Source of the DNA: Loxodes magnus
Taxonomy: Eukaryota; Ciliophora; Karyorelictea; Loxodida; Loxodidae
Assembly (NCBI GenBank): GCA_946699065.1
Contig: CAMPDV010000004.1
Coordinates: forward strand, 1,116,001-1,180,000
DNA length: 64,000 nucleotides
Direction: 5' to 3'
The notes under the pieces were generated by a model, which saw only the letters and a program-made list of their open reading frames with translations, was not told where the DNA came from and did not search any database. Shown one piece after another: positions 1 to 12,020 of the stretch. The position numbers and the translations under genes were made by a program. How positions within the stretch are numbered: position 1 is the stretch's first letter; each line of letters opens with the position of its first letter.

Positions 1-910
1 TAGTTTATAATCCCAAGCATCATATATTAAAATAATAGTTTCAATAACTATTCATTAATAGTTACAGTTACCTTTGCTTTAATTTCTAACTAACTTATTC
101 TTTATTTATTTCTCATAAGCACTTCTATTAATGACGCTTACTTTACTTGCCTCATTCAAATCTAATTATTAAATACCACTTATAAGCACTTTAGCCATGT
201 ATAATGTTTATATCTATCTACTAGTCTGAAATATTTTAAGCTAGTCAAAAAATATGCCTATAAGATTTATTTTAAATGAAATGATCATAGTAATAAATAA
301 AAAAGAATCTACTTAAGCTATTTGCAAGATGCTAAGTTAATAGCACTTAAATAATAAGATTATCTCATCCTTTTTAATTTTAATTATAATTTTGCTTTTT
401 ATCGAACTATCTATCTAAGTTCTAATTCACACCACGAAATATTATAACTTAGATTAGCAAACTGCTATTAGAAAAAATTAAACATTTTAGAGTAAAATCC
501 AGATTATCAAAGATTATATAGGAAGATTGCCACTTATGGATGTAAGTTTAATTTAAGAGGGGGATTATAAGCTATTTTAATTGATAAAAGAGATAAGCGA
601 AATATAAACTTTAAATGAGATTTTTGATTATAAGTAAATACTTAGCAATATTAACCCAAATTATTTATCCTAACTAGATTATTTTAAGAAATGCTTATTT
701 AAACCTCAAATGGATATCTACTTTCTATCTACTTCATAATAGCAAAAACTAATAAATTATATATATGTAAGTCTATTATTTAAAGCTTTAGCTTCTTCAG
801 GGTAAATTCTTTATTTACTAGTCTCATTCTTTTCTATCACATTAAGCTATTTAATTGAATAGTAGAGATAGTAGTTTAATTAAAAATACGCATAAGGTAT
901 TTAAATAAAA
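1..910. other. AT-rich flank, no supported gene
   Basis: I recognise no gene. From the ATG at 536 one plus-strand frame stays free of TGA up to 910 and is in phase with the DHHC gene that follows. It could be an N-terminal extension. However, the three tandem DHHC paralogues all begin with the same kind of sequence at their own ATG (MEIKKFG, MKFQKIG, MKFTKFG), which argues that translation starts at 911. A GT-AG stretch typical of local introns lies at about 539-554. Confidence 0.4.
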
Positions 911-1714
911 ATGGAAATTAAGAAATTTGGAAATTGTTATTTTATATACTGTACAAAATTTTCCTTAAATCCTATTTTTTCAATAGGACCTGATTGATAG
1001 AGTTGTTGTGGTTTAATTTTAGCAATAAGTGGATTTGATGGTATTATAATTTATATGACAGATGGGATTTCTTAGCTTCTATTTATAATTTTTTTAATTT
1101 TATTCCTTTTATCCTTACTTTCAACTGCTCTTATAAATCCTTCCTATTAAATAAACCACTTTGAAGAAGAAAATCGTCCTTTACTTTATGGCAATGAGAA
1201 TAATTTGGATAATACAGTTAGTGAATTAAAGCCTTAGTAAGAAAGAATTAATGAGTCCTAAAATGTTTAAACTTGATGCTCGCGTTGTTAACTAAAAGTA
1301 AAAAACCTCGATCATCATTGCCTTTGATCTTCAAAATGCATAGGAAAATAAAATTTATGGTGTTTCTACATATTTATAGCAGTTTTGTTCAATAACTTAG
1401 TCTTTATTATGATAATGTTATTAAATTTCCTCATGATCTAAGCTCCCTTTGCATATGATTTAGTAAGAGATTCTGGTGATCCACTTTAAATATAACTATT
1501 TAACTATGCTTGGTTAATAATCTTAAACTTATTATAATTTAAGCTTTAATTTAAAAGTAGGGCTTTATCAAACTTATGGACAACCTTCAATACATTTTAT
1601 TGGTCATTAATAAAAAGCTTGAGTATACTTAATTAATAGAAAGTACCTTAAAATTTCTCTATATTCAAAGTTTCTCTTTAATAAATTATTAAATCATTAG
1701 GTAAAGTAAAATGA
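911..1714 (+). CDS. DHHC-type palmitoyltransferase, tandem copy 1
   Basis: Predicted S-acyltransferase (zDHHC family) that transfers palmitate to cytosolic Cys residues from a membrane. Read with TAA/TAG=Gln and TGA=Trp it gives 267 residues. Two N-terminal membrane segments lie at about 30-80, a CxxC pair (CSRC) near 118, and the catalytic DHHC at about 134-137 followed by Leu-Trp, where the Trp is a TGA codon. A CIGK segment and two more membrane segments follow, then LWTT, resembling the TTxE motif. The start is chosen because copies 2 and 3 begin with matching sequence. The TGA at 1712 is taken as stop: from about 1326 onward no other in-frame TGA occurs and Trp is written TGG. First of three tandem paralogues on this strand; the frame stays open into copy 2 if that TGA is read as Trp. 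Confidence 0.8.
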
Positions 1715-1969
1715 TCAAATACTAGCAAACCTCTATAATAGTTTTAGTTATACTCATTAAAGTATTCATATCCAGTAGATCTTTTATTAGATTAGACAAT
1801 GTGGTCTGATATGAACTATTCCTTAAATTAATATCTGACTTTAGCAATGCTAAGAAAATAATTGCTCATCTAATATTCTAGAATGCTACTCTTGCTAGTG
1901 ATACTACATATTCATCTGATAGCTAATTATAAGTGCTTTATTACTTCTAAATTGCTTTAAATTAAAAAA

Positions 1970-2572
1970 ATGAAATTTTAGAAGATTGGTAGTGTTTATT
2001 TCCTGCTGAGAGAAGATTAAAATAAAAAGCCAATTTTAAGTATCGGACCTAGCTGACATTATGCAGTAATTTTGCTATCCATTATCCTCTACTTAAATAT
2101 ATCAATAGTCAATAATGTTAACTTTGGGCTATGGAAGATTCTCACAATTATTACTACTATTTTTTTGTCCTTAACTTTAATATCAACAGCTTTGCTAAAT
2201 CCTCAGTACATAATTAGCTAAAATTATAACATAGACGAAGTTGAAGAAGGTGGATCAACTTAAATAGCAGATGAAATTTCAGTAATTTCAAAAACTAAAG
2301 ATGAAAAAGCTGAGCTCTTGCTAAAAAAGCAAAAAAAGAAAATTTAGCTTTTTCTATGTGATGAGTGCAAAATATAAGTTTTAAACTGAGATCATCACTG
2401 TATTTGAGTAGGGAAATGCATAGGAAAGGGAAATTTGATAAGTTTTAAGATGTTTGTATATAGTTTACAAGTGGATTTGGTATTAATACTGATAGGTTAT
2501 ATGATGATAATTTATTAGACTTCTTCTTGACTTTAAATTAATTTAAAATTATTATATTTTATCTTAAAATGA
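1970..2572 (+). CDS. DHHC-type palmitoyltransferase, tandem copy 2, short C-terminus
   Basis: Paralogue of the neighbours: M-K-F-Q-K-I-G start, SIGPSW at the first membrane segment (Trp is TGA), a second membrane segment ending in TALLNPQY, a Lys-rich loop, CDEC, then DHHC at about 141-144 followed by Ile-Trp (TGA) and GKCIGKGN. One hydrophobic segment follows and the frame reaches TGA at 2570-2572, giving 200 residues. This copy lacks the fourth membrane segment and the TTxE-like region seen in copies 1 and 3, so it looks C-terminally truncated, or it ends through an exon I did not find. Another in-frame TGA at 2528 could be Trp or an even earlier stop. The last TGA overlaps the ATG of copy 3 (ATGA at 2569-2572), an unusually tight join for a nuclear gene. 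Confidence 0.65.
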
Positions 2573-3539
2573 AATTTACTAAGTTTGGAAATGTCTATTT
2601 CTTTCTAAGTGAAAAAACTCTTTAACCCATAATGAGTATTGGACCCCATTGATATTTCACATTAGGACTATTTTTTGTTATTGTCGTTTTTAATGGAATA
2701 TTTGTTTTTTAGATTCAAAGTTCTGATTATTATATTTATGGGTTAGTGTTGACTTTCTTATTAGTTATATCCTAATTGACGACAAGTTTATCTAATACTC
2801 AATATATAATATAAAGTGGCGAATCTGATTACTTAGAGTTGAATGGTGGCCCTCTTATAAATAATGAAAACTAGTCTCATAATTTCTAGCCTGAATACTA
2901 GAGAGAAAGCTAAATTAGATAACAATCTTAAATGAATAGTAATGACTACCATTAATAATAGAAGATTGATGAATAGTCTATCTAATAATTCTAAAAAAGG
3001 AAATTGGAAAAAGTAATAGAAACTACTTAATACAATCCTAGCAATCAATATTAGAATGATCAAAATATAGATATACATGAAACGAATTTGGAGTAGGGAA
3101 ATTATTAGGGAGAAAGAATAATTTTTTGTAAACATTGTGATTTATATGTAAGAGAATTAGATCATCATTGTCCTTGAATAGGAAAATGCATCAGCAAAAA
3201 TAATATAATTTATTTCTATGTATTTCTCACTCTTTTAGCTATAGATTTTTACTTTATGATGATAGTATTTATGATGCAAGGTTCCAAAGCTAACTAAAGT
3301 TGAGAAGAGTCAATTTGAAGAAACTTATTTTATAATTTCTATTTGGATTTAATTGAAGTAAGTACTTTTATAAGCTGGTTAAGATAATAAATCTTTATTT
3401 GTTTAAATTGTAAGTTTATATTAATATCATGCTTTTACTATAGCTAGCAGATAACATCTCTTTCTAAATTTATACAACTATTCAAAATAGCAATATTATC
3501 ATCCATATCTTTAGTTATTTCAATCAAAGTATATTATGA
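2569..3539 (+). CDS. DHHC-type palmitoyltransferase, tandem copy 3
   Basis: Third zDHHC paralogue, 317 residues over two exons (2569-3357 and 3375-3539). The inferred 17-nt intron GTAAGTACTTTTATAAG restores a C-terminal membrane segment followed by an IYTTIQN motif (TTxE-like), as in copy 1. Order: M-K-F-T-K-F-G start, SIGPHW (Trp=TGA), two membrane segments, a Gln/Asn-rich linker of about 110 residues (many TAA/TAG) absent from the other copies, CKHC, then DHHC at 198-201 followed by Pro-Trp (Trp=TGA at 3175-3177) and GKCISKNN. The DHHCPW hexapeptide is the clearest proof in this window that TGA is read as Trp. Without the intron the frame ends at TGA 3712-3714 instead, without the TT motif. 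Confidence 0.78.
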
Positions 3540-4825
3540 AAGTAGACTTAGACTCTAAATAGCACTAATAATCTTAAGATTTTTGTATTTGTTATTAGAG
3601 TTAATTTTGCATTTGATGATATAATATTGCATTATTTAATAAGTAAGCATCTCTCTCATATTACTAATTTAATACTTTTATAAGTAATGCAGTTAAATAA
3701 TAATTAAGTATTGACATAAGATGATTTATGGAGTCTACTATCCTTTTTAACTTTTTTATTTAATTTATGCAGGCTTAATTAAATTTAATCACTATAGAGC
3801 AATTTTTATTCTTAAATTTTAAATTAAAATAATCTTATTAATGTTAGTTAAAGTATTGTTTAAATAATAATTCCAAGATCTTTTAAGAGGAAGCAGAACT
3901 AAATTATTAGATATAAAATATTAATTTTTTCAAATAGGCAAAGGAATATATAAGCGATATTTAAATCACTAAAAATCTTAAATTTTATATATTTTTGATA
4001 TTAATTTATTAATCAAAAATAAGTTCTTTGCAAACCTTGAAGATATTAGATTTAGTTACAGCTTTATAAATAAAATGTTACCAAAAGTTGTTTTTATAGT
4101 TATAGATATTGCTATTATTTCAATTTTGCTAGTTATCAAGATATAGGATATCATAAATGTTGGCTTTAGTATAATCTAGAACATTAAATTTGATCTTTGT
4201 TAGTAGGGTTTAGATATTTCCAAGAGCTAATAAATTATATTATCTAAAGTAATTTAAAATAAATATTTATCTTACGAAGGATATTATAACAGGAACTCTT
4301 TCTTTTATGTTCCATGTATTATCAAGAATCTTAGATTTAACTTGATTAAATTACTTTTTAATTAACGATACTTTTAGAAAAAAATTAAATGCTCTTTCCT
4401 TAAATTTTAAATTAGACTTAAATTAAGAAACTTAAAGTCTAAAAGTATGAAGCAGACAGTAACATTAAAAGAATTGATTAGTTACAGCATTTTTTATAGC
4501 TAGGGGATTATAAATAGATAAATAAAGAAACTAAGCATTAATAAAATAGCCTTAAAAATAATCTTAGTTAACATTTCTCGTTATTCAAGTTAAAATTTAT
4601 ATTTAGAAACAGTAAAGCATATCTCTACTAATCCATATATACAAGTAAAAAAATTAACTTTCAATTTATACTTTGTAATCAATAAATTTAAATCCTTTAA
4701 TTAGAACTTGAAGCATTACTTAAATAAGATAATTAGATATTTGCATAATTACTAAATTATTTTTAAAGTAGCTAAATAAGAAAATATATAGGGGATTGAA
4801 TTAATAATATTGACAAATTTTTTAT
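3540..4825. other. Spacer between convergent genes
   Basis: No recognisable gene. One plus-strand frame lacks TGA from 3715 to 4833, but it contains no Trp codon in about 370 codons and no family motif, so I treat its openness as a consequence of TAA/TAG being sense codons in AT-rich DNA. Confidence 0.4.
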
Positions 4826-6760
4826 TCAATTCGTGAAATTTCCATTTGCTATAAAGTTTGAAAGTGTAAAGAGCATACTTCCAAATAAAGCGGCTATTTT
4901 AGAGAGGAAATCATTGTTAGTAACAGCTCCCAGAATTTTGATAGGTTATGTTTTCTCATCTATATCTAACTTTTTGATAAGTGTACCAATAGTAGACTAA
5001 ATCTGCTTTAACTAGGTACTAATCTCTTTACAGTTGGATTATTTCTGATATTCTATTATTTGAGTTCTTATTTCAAACTAAATGTTAAGTAATAAATTTT
5101 AATGCTCTTAAAACATTTAATTTAAGTCTACTGCAACCAAAACTATTCTAAACAAAATTATCATTACAACCACCAATAAAAATCCAATCTTCATTATTGA
5201 CTAAGTTCAGATTCCTGTTATGATGTCATACATTACAAGGAAAAAAATGACTACTACAATAGATTAAATTGCTAGTACAATACTTACATATATGAATACT
5301 CTGCTTGTGAGTCTTCTTCCAAAATCCAGAAAAATTACTCTTAGTCAATACCAAGATAGAGCAGTCTATTAATCAAACATATTTAAATTAGGAAGGAATC
5401 AATTGTTTGCCATCTTATTCTACTATTTTGTAGAAATTAACCCTGAAAGATAATTGAGCAAAAACTTCTTCCTTGCAAAGTCATAATACCCAACATCTAC
5501 TAAATCTATAATATGCATAGTAACAAAATAAATGTAAAAGGCTCCAAAAGAATAGTATACTATCTCATAATTATCTAAATTTGATAATTATCCACTTATA
5601 CCTTTAAATATTATAGGTATTAGTCCATAAAATATTGAGATTATTTAGATTGTTATTTTTTTTAATTTCGGTTTAGAAACAAAGCAAAACGCTAACCTAA
5701 TAAGTTCTTAAGCAAGTAGCTCTCCTGAAATCTAGTGAAAGTTAGAATTTAAATCAAGAAATTGTCCTTCCTTTTTATATTTCTTAAACATATATTGCCA
5801 TTTCTCATTCGTTATGCTTAAAAATTATAAGACAAATTGATTTTCATAAATTTGGTTTCTTACAATAGTATTTGTTAATTCCTTTTCGCAATATTTAGAA
5901 TCATAATTTTATCACAAGCTAAGCAATCTTTCGTCTGAAAAGCTGATTTTTTATTTTTTTATAATTTCAAATCTTTAAGAAGAAAAGTTCCCATATTTAG
6001 CTGAGAGAAGTACAGATCTTTTTAATAGAATTCCCATTGATATAATAAGTATGTCTCAATGCTAGTTTAAGTCTTTACAAAGAGCCATAAAAATTATTGT
6101 AAAGATAACAAATGTTCAATTAACAAATTCCATATAAAAGCCAAAAGTTCTACCAATAAAACCCATATTTCATAAGAATTAGTAACCATATATCTATATA
6201 AATATAAGAGAAGACACTGGACCAAATATAGCGAATAAGCAGTGAATCATTAATGAAATTAAGAACTAATTTCATGCAAAATGAACTTCTTAATTCGATT
6301 CTTCTTCTCTTATACTAATACTATGCTGTATCTTGACATAATTCTATCCAAAAAAATCAGAAAATCATTAAGGTTTTTTAACCTTTATTTATTAAACAAA
6401 CTAATGCTCTAAGTTTCCTAATGCGCTATTTGATGACTTTTCTTTTTCTTAATCTTCCTTATCAAGATATTCAACGTTAGCCGTAGTTTTTTATTCTTAT
6501 AATTCTTCTTATTAATTCTGTTTGGTAGTCTCATACTCAGCTCTACTTGAAAATGAATTTGGATAATAATTAAAGCAAGTACTTTTGTAATCATTTTCAG
6601 AATTCAAGTTATTTTCTTCTTATTTGGTAGTATTCTGTTAATTCTACGAATGAAAGATGCTCTCTTTACTATTAATAGAAGGTAAATTTATTTGTTGCTT
6701 ATAACTTTAAGAAATTTCTTTATCTTCAGGCTAAACTTTGAACTTAATGTTTTCTTCCAT
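4826..6760 (-). CDS. Polytopic membrane protein of unknown function
   Basis: 644 residues in one exon. About 145 residues of hydrophilic, Gln/Glu-rich N-terminus precede a region with about 7-8 predicted membrane segments, starting near HFAWNQFLISLMIHCLF. A soluble loop rich in charged residues sits mid-protein and precedes further hydrophobic stretches (for example SIVVVIFFLVMYDII). A motif FDQQTALSWYWLRVIFLDFG lies before the last pair of segments, and the C-terminal 100 residues form a coiled-coil-like Gln/Lys/Ile-rich tail with a final hydrophobic helix. At least eight in-frame TGA codons are read as Trp, but none in the last 380 nt before the TGA stop at 4826-4828. Family not recognised; the layout would suit a channel or transporter but nothing diagnostic is visible. 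Transcribed toward the DHHC cluster. Confidence 0.75.
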
Positions 6761-8847
6761 TTTTAGTCCAAATTTGAACTAAAAGTTTAACAATTAATAG
6801 TCTTTTCAAATTATCTTAATTTAATTAAAATCACATAAATTTGATTAACCTTTACATTATTTTATATTCTCTATTCCTTATCTATACTTTAAGTTATTCT
6901 ATATATAGCCTTCAGTTTACTTTTATTCTATGCTTATATACTTCCTAATTGCTTAATATTAGTATCAAGAACTTTCATCTTTTAATTAATTATTTCTATT
7001 TATTACTTTGAGGGCATTAACTTACTCTTTAGCTTCAACCAGCCCTGCTGTTTTACATGTTATATAGTTCAAATAGCCATTTTTTATACCTTACTTTCCC
7101 TTTTATTTTAGCACTTTTTCAATACCTTTAATTCTAGTTTTTAGATTAAAGAAAGATAGATTGGAAAAAAGGCATAATTATATCAAAAAGCTGTAAATTT
7201 AATTTATCCAATGTTCAAAACAACTAATTTAGAACTAAGAGTGAAATATTAGGAAAAAGTAGCAGTTAGTAAACTAAGTAATAGCTATATTTATAGTTAG
7301 CTATAATGTTTACTATTTAAGTTATTTTATATTTTCGCTTCTTAGCTACCTTTTATATAAATAAAACTTAAATTAATAAAGATGAGAGAGTGCTGGAGTA
7401 AATAGCGTTTATCTACACTTTATAAATATTTTAGAAGTTTGAAATTAGAAAATAGCTTATTATTTATGATAGATATATAAGAGTAATTATCAAAGCTCTA
7501 TATTAAAATGTAAAGGAGCTAAATAAAAGTAATGCAAATACTGATTTGTAAAGAGAGATTATTCATTTGTAAATGCAAAGTTAAAAGACTTCACAGAGTA
7601 AACAATTTCTATCTTTCGCAGAAATTAGCGAAATAAACATAATCCAAATAGCAAAATCTCTTACAAGCAGATTTAGATAGGGAAATGTAATTTTAAATAA
7701 ATTTTAACTTATAACAAGATAAACAATAAAGGATTATGTTCATATAAAATAGTATAAAAGAACTACCTAATATATTAATAAATACTTGATACTTTAATTT
7801 ATGTAATTAACTATGGCTGCTTTTAATTTTATATATAGAACTACTATTAAAATTAATATGTGAATAAGGATTAATTATTACTATTTTTAGATAACTAAGC
7901 TATATTATATAAGATTACTATATTAATTATATTTCAGGTTATTATGCTCTTTTATACATGGAACTCAACGGAAATTGAAATGAAAATCTTAAAGTGTAGC
8001 TAAAGCAAATGAAGTATAAAAGAGAGTTTAAGGATTTAATTTTAAAATAAATGAAAGTATATTAATTTATATAGATATATATTTATTTCAAATAGGTTTC
8101 ACCATCAAATATTCCTTATAAATAAGTCTAAGATTGACTTTCCAGAATTTATCTAACCATATCATTAAAAATGCTAATTAATAAAAATTTTCAATATTTG
8201 TAAAAATTAAATGGCTTTGAATTACCTTCCTATTTCTGGTTTTATTAGTAATAATTTGCTTTAATAAAAGCATACTTATGCTTACATTTAGCAGAATAGA
8301 CTTAACTATGTATTGAGAAAAATTTAAGAACTTAAAAGTTGAGTTAATCTAAAATAAGTAAGCAAGAGCTATATAGTAATTTTTATTATTAAGCAGCAAG
8401 ATCTAATTTTTGTAATTTGGGGAAATTATAAAAGCTTATCTATAAAAGGTAAAATGAGCGTAGTCTTCACTTCCTTCCTCTTCAATGTCTTAATAAAACA
8501 TCACCTGCTTTATTTGGAAAAACACCCTTTAACTATCATTTTATTCAAAGTTATTTTCTTTCATAATTCTTTTAATATTGATTTAAACTTAAAGTTTAAA
8601 GATGGAGTAATGGCTTCCTAAGTTAAAGCTATAGATAAAAAGAGGAAGCTTAATTGATAAAGAACAGAACTAGAAGTGTAGAAGCGCTCTGTAAGTTATA
8701 ATAGAGTGGTAGTATAATATTTAATGTGGTTAAATATGCTAAAAGCGAAGCTTAATAGTTGTTAGTATTTAAAGTTTAAATTTAAGTTGATTTAATGCTT
8801 TAATTATTTAGCTATTTAGTCTTCAATTAAACTAATTTATTTATAAT
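6761..8847. other. Long AT-rich intergenic region
   Basis: About 2 kb upstream of both the membrane protein (-) and eL36 (+), so it should hold both promoters. I see no motif I can name. Two TGA-bounded open frames (7382-7789 and one from the ATG near 8456) have no recognisable homology and weak codon character. Confidence 0.4.
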
Positions 8848-9168
8848 ATGTCTAAGCCTAGAAAAGCTCCAAAGCGTGCCAAATAACTAACAAAGGGACA
8901 TCAAAGAACTAAATTAGACAAATATGAAAAACCTTCTTGGAAGAAAGGAAAGATCACCAAAAGGATGGAGAGGTGCAGATAGGTTGTCAGAGAAGTCTGC
9001 GGATTTGCACCTTATGAGAAGAAAATGTTAGACTTTTTAAGATCTGGTGGAGCTGCAGAAGCTAAAAAGGCATTGAAATTAGCTAAAAGAAGATTAGGAA
9101 CTCACAGAAGAGGAATGTTGAAACGTTCTTACTTAGAAGAAATAGTTTAGAAAGAGAGATCAAAGTGA
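8848..9168 (+). CDS. RPL36: 60S ribosomal protein eL36
   Basis: Structural protein of the large cytosolic ribosomal subunit. The single-exon frame gives 106 residues, the usual eL36 length. The diagnostic block CGFAPYEKKMLDFLRSG is followed by KKALKLAKRRLGTHRRG and a short charged C-terminal helix ending ...VQKERSK. Three Gln are written TAA or TAG, and the only Trp (PSWKKG) is TGG. The ORF ends at TGA where the family normally ends, which is good evidence that TGA is the working stop. The N-terminus is Lys/Arg-rich, as expected for an rRNA-binding protein. Confidence 0.95.
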
Positions 9169-10021
9169 GGAACTTAATAAACTAATAATTTAATTTCTAA
9201 TTACATTTATTTCTTATTTTACTTTAACTATAAAGCAAACCTGCTCTATTGCTATAGGCTTACTTTATATCAGCAGCATTTTATTTCTATGGAAATAAAA
9301 TTTAGAATAACGAGGCATGTTTCTAGTTAAGGAAAGCTGTATATATAAAACTTAGACTATATAGAGCAAAACTCTAATAACTAATGAGTTCAATCTTGTA
9401 CCTAATTAGAAAAAATGATAAAGATGCCTGATATCTAAAATCTAAAGCAAATATAGTAAAATACTTCTAATTAATTAATTTAAAATGCTTACACTTTTAT
9501 AGCTTTATTTTATGTAATTAGCTCTTTAAGTTATTTTCAGCTTATATCAATTACCTTTAATTATTTCAGGCCTTTCCTCTAATTTTGACATATATAAATA
9601 TGAGATGGTATGCAATAAGCAACATATTTAAAACATTAGAGTTTTGAATTATTTAAGTAATGATAATAAATATCCTAGCAATCCTAACTATATGGGAATC
9701 TTAAAGCAGTAATAAGTATCTAATCAATAATATGAATTACCAGGCCTGCAGCCTTTAGTCACTAAATATTATCTAAAGATAAGAAATTTCTTAAATTCTG
9801 ATTTTTCTAAATGGTAATTTATTCTTACATAGACAAAGCTATTTTTAGATGTAATTATCTAATTTAACTTAATAAAAAGTGACTGGATACATTTAGTGTA
9901 GTTAGTGAAAAAGTTTGGTAATAAACTAAATTTAGTTTATATAATACAGATTAAATCCATAAATTAAAAAGGCAAGCTAGTAGTTATTATAAGGGTAAAT
10001 TAAATTAAATTAATATCCAAA
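9169..10021. other. Intergenic region, promoter side of PARN
   Basis: AT-rich, about 850 bp between two plus-strand genes. No gene or regulatory motif recognised. Confidence 0.4.
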
Positions 10022-11591
10022 ATGTAAATATTAAGGTCTAATTTTAAATAGCTGCTTCCTAAAGTTTATTAATCAATAGAAAAAAGCGCTTTTATTGGTA
10101 TAGACTTAGAGTTCACAGGTTTGGTATCTCATCCTGATTTGAGTAACTCTAATTTAGATAGTATATAAACAAGATACTGGAAGGAAAAACAGAATGTTCA
10201 GAATTTTATTCCATTATAAGTAGGATTATGCTGCTTCGAATTTAAAGATAACTAAATATACGCAGAGCCATACACTTTTCATCTTTATCCTACAGTGCTT
10301 GAACCTTAAGTGGATCTAGTTTTTACTGTCCAAGCTTCTAGTCTTTTGTTCTTAAGTTAATACGCTTTCGATTTTAATAAGAATTTATATGATGGTGTCA
10401 GTTGGCTAAATCCCCATGAATTAGAAAAGATAAAATAAAACAAGTAGTTAGATAGTTTAAAGGCTAAGTACTTACAAACTCTAAGGGATTAATTGACTCC
10501 TGATGGATACGCTCTTTATAAGCAGATAAGAGATTAGGCTTATTAAAAAATAGAAGTAGAAAAGTGAGAAAACTTGAAATGGGACATCAAATTTACTAAA
10601 AGAAGCGCAATTAGATACATAATAAAAAACCTTTAAGATTAGAACTATGACTGCAGAATCGATAATGATGAACTAGTTGTATTTAAAAAGGAAGGCAACT
10701 AAGTTATCTCTCCTATAGAAATAGAAGAAAAAGTGGAAGTCACCGATGATGATTTGTTGGGATTTTCTAAAATAATATAAAGCATAAGTAGCTTAAAGAA
10801 ACCTATAGTCCTACATAATTCGCGTTTGGATATTTTCTACTTATAAGATAAGTTCTTATAACCGCTACCTGCTACTTTGACACAATTTCAACATTCTTTT
10901 AATGAGTTTTTTCCAACTCTATATGATACAAGATATATTCTTTAAACGAGTAACGTACTAAAGAAAATGATAACAGATAAGAATAAGCTTAGCGATATTT
11001 TCCAATAAGTACAGAACTAAGTAACCATTTAGGTTGATAATAAATCACTAAAAGAAGCAGAACATGAAGCAGGATATGACGCTTATATGACTGGAGTTAT
11101 ATTTTTGTGGACACTTAAATATCTGGGAATTTCTCTTCCAGAAATGATAAATTCAAGCAACTTAAAATTAAATTATTTCAAGAACAAAGTTCCATTAAGT
11201 GGAGGTAGATTTCCAATGGCTTTAGGAAAGGATTTATAAATTGACGATTCAGCTGATAAGTAGAAGTGAGTATTTGTTTTGTCTAAATATAAAGGATAAG
11301 TAATTGAGTTATAAGAGCAACTATAAAAGATATTTGGTGATGATATACTAATATCAACGCTTTATTGGTCTAATGAAATGTTTTATTTAATACCTGGATC
11401 ACTATAAACGGTAATATTTTTTACATTAGCTAGAAAAAATAAAGAAGGTGATGGAAGACAAAGCGATATATGAGTTATAACTTAAAAATAATGCAATAAT
11501 AATTCATACTTTCGAAGGATATAGTGATAGGATAAAAAACAAACTTAGCAAAAAGAATAAAATGCCAGAAATATTGGAGTTGCTTAACTGA
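10022..11591 (+). CDS. PARN: Poly(A)-specific ribonuclease PARN (CAF1-type DEDD deadenylase)
   Basis: 3'-exonuclease that shortens poly(A) tails; 516 residues. The N-terminus MQILRSNFKQLLPKVYQSIE matches PARN closely and places the metal-binding acids at D28 and E30 (GIDLEFTGL). The third acid is in LHNSRLDIFYL and the last motif is HEAGYDAYMTG. A C-terminal RRM-like region follows (ISTLYWSNEMFYLIPGS). An inferred 19-nt intron at 11411-11429 (GTAATATTTTTTACATTAG) is needed to join this to the final exon, which reads LEKIKKVMEDKAIYELQLKN and continues to TGA at 11589. Trp appears both as TGG and TGA (for example VEKWENL, KQKWVF). All four DEDD positions are present, so it should be active. Confidence 0.93.
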
Positions 11592-12020
11592 TAATATAAT
11601 TTTTCCAACTTTTAAATTATTTAATAAGCTTAATTGTACAAAAGCTATCTGGCTAATTATATCTTCCAGCCTTTTATTATTAATTAAATCCTTATCTTTT
11701 AGTTTCATCTACAAATTGTATTTGCAAAACTTGTAATAAAATAGGATTTAAAATTTTGTTTAGTAATAAATTAGTCATCAATGATTGTATTATATAGGCA
11801 GATTAATATCTTTTGAATATAATAGATATCTATAAATCATATTTATATCTTAATAGCTTACTTAAAATATAGATACTTTATTCTATTTAGTTTCCTCTAT
11901 ATCTAGCAGTATTATCTATTAGATTATTAATAACTATTTTAAGCTCGTTAAGATATATTAAAACATTAATAAAGGTATAAGTTATTTTAGAAGGCTAAGT
12001 AAATTTTACAAATTAGTTTA
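11592..12020. other. Spacer downstream of PARN
   Basis: AT-rich DNA, no feature recognised. Probably carries the PARN 3' end and the promoter of the next small gene. Confidence 0.4.

Noticed and set aside
3715-4836. A 373-codon TGA-free frame in phase with DHHC copy 3, suggesting a giant polytopic protein.
   Set aside because: It contains no Trp codon and no motif, and the 17-nt intron at 3358 gives copy 3 a better C-terminus. With TAA/TAG as sense codons, long open frames arise easily by chance.
7382-7789. A 135-codon ATG-TGA frame in the intergenic region upstream of eL36.
   Set aside because: Two other frames look equally protein-like, no motif is present, and codons beginning with G are scarce.
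8456-8740. An open frame containing KLNWQR, faintly like the splicing factor SPF27/BCAS2.
   Set aside because: Only about five residues resemble the family and the required upstream part of the protein is missing.
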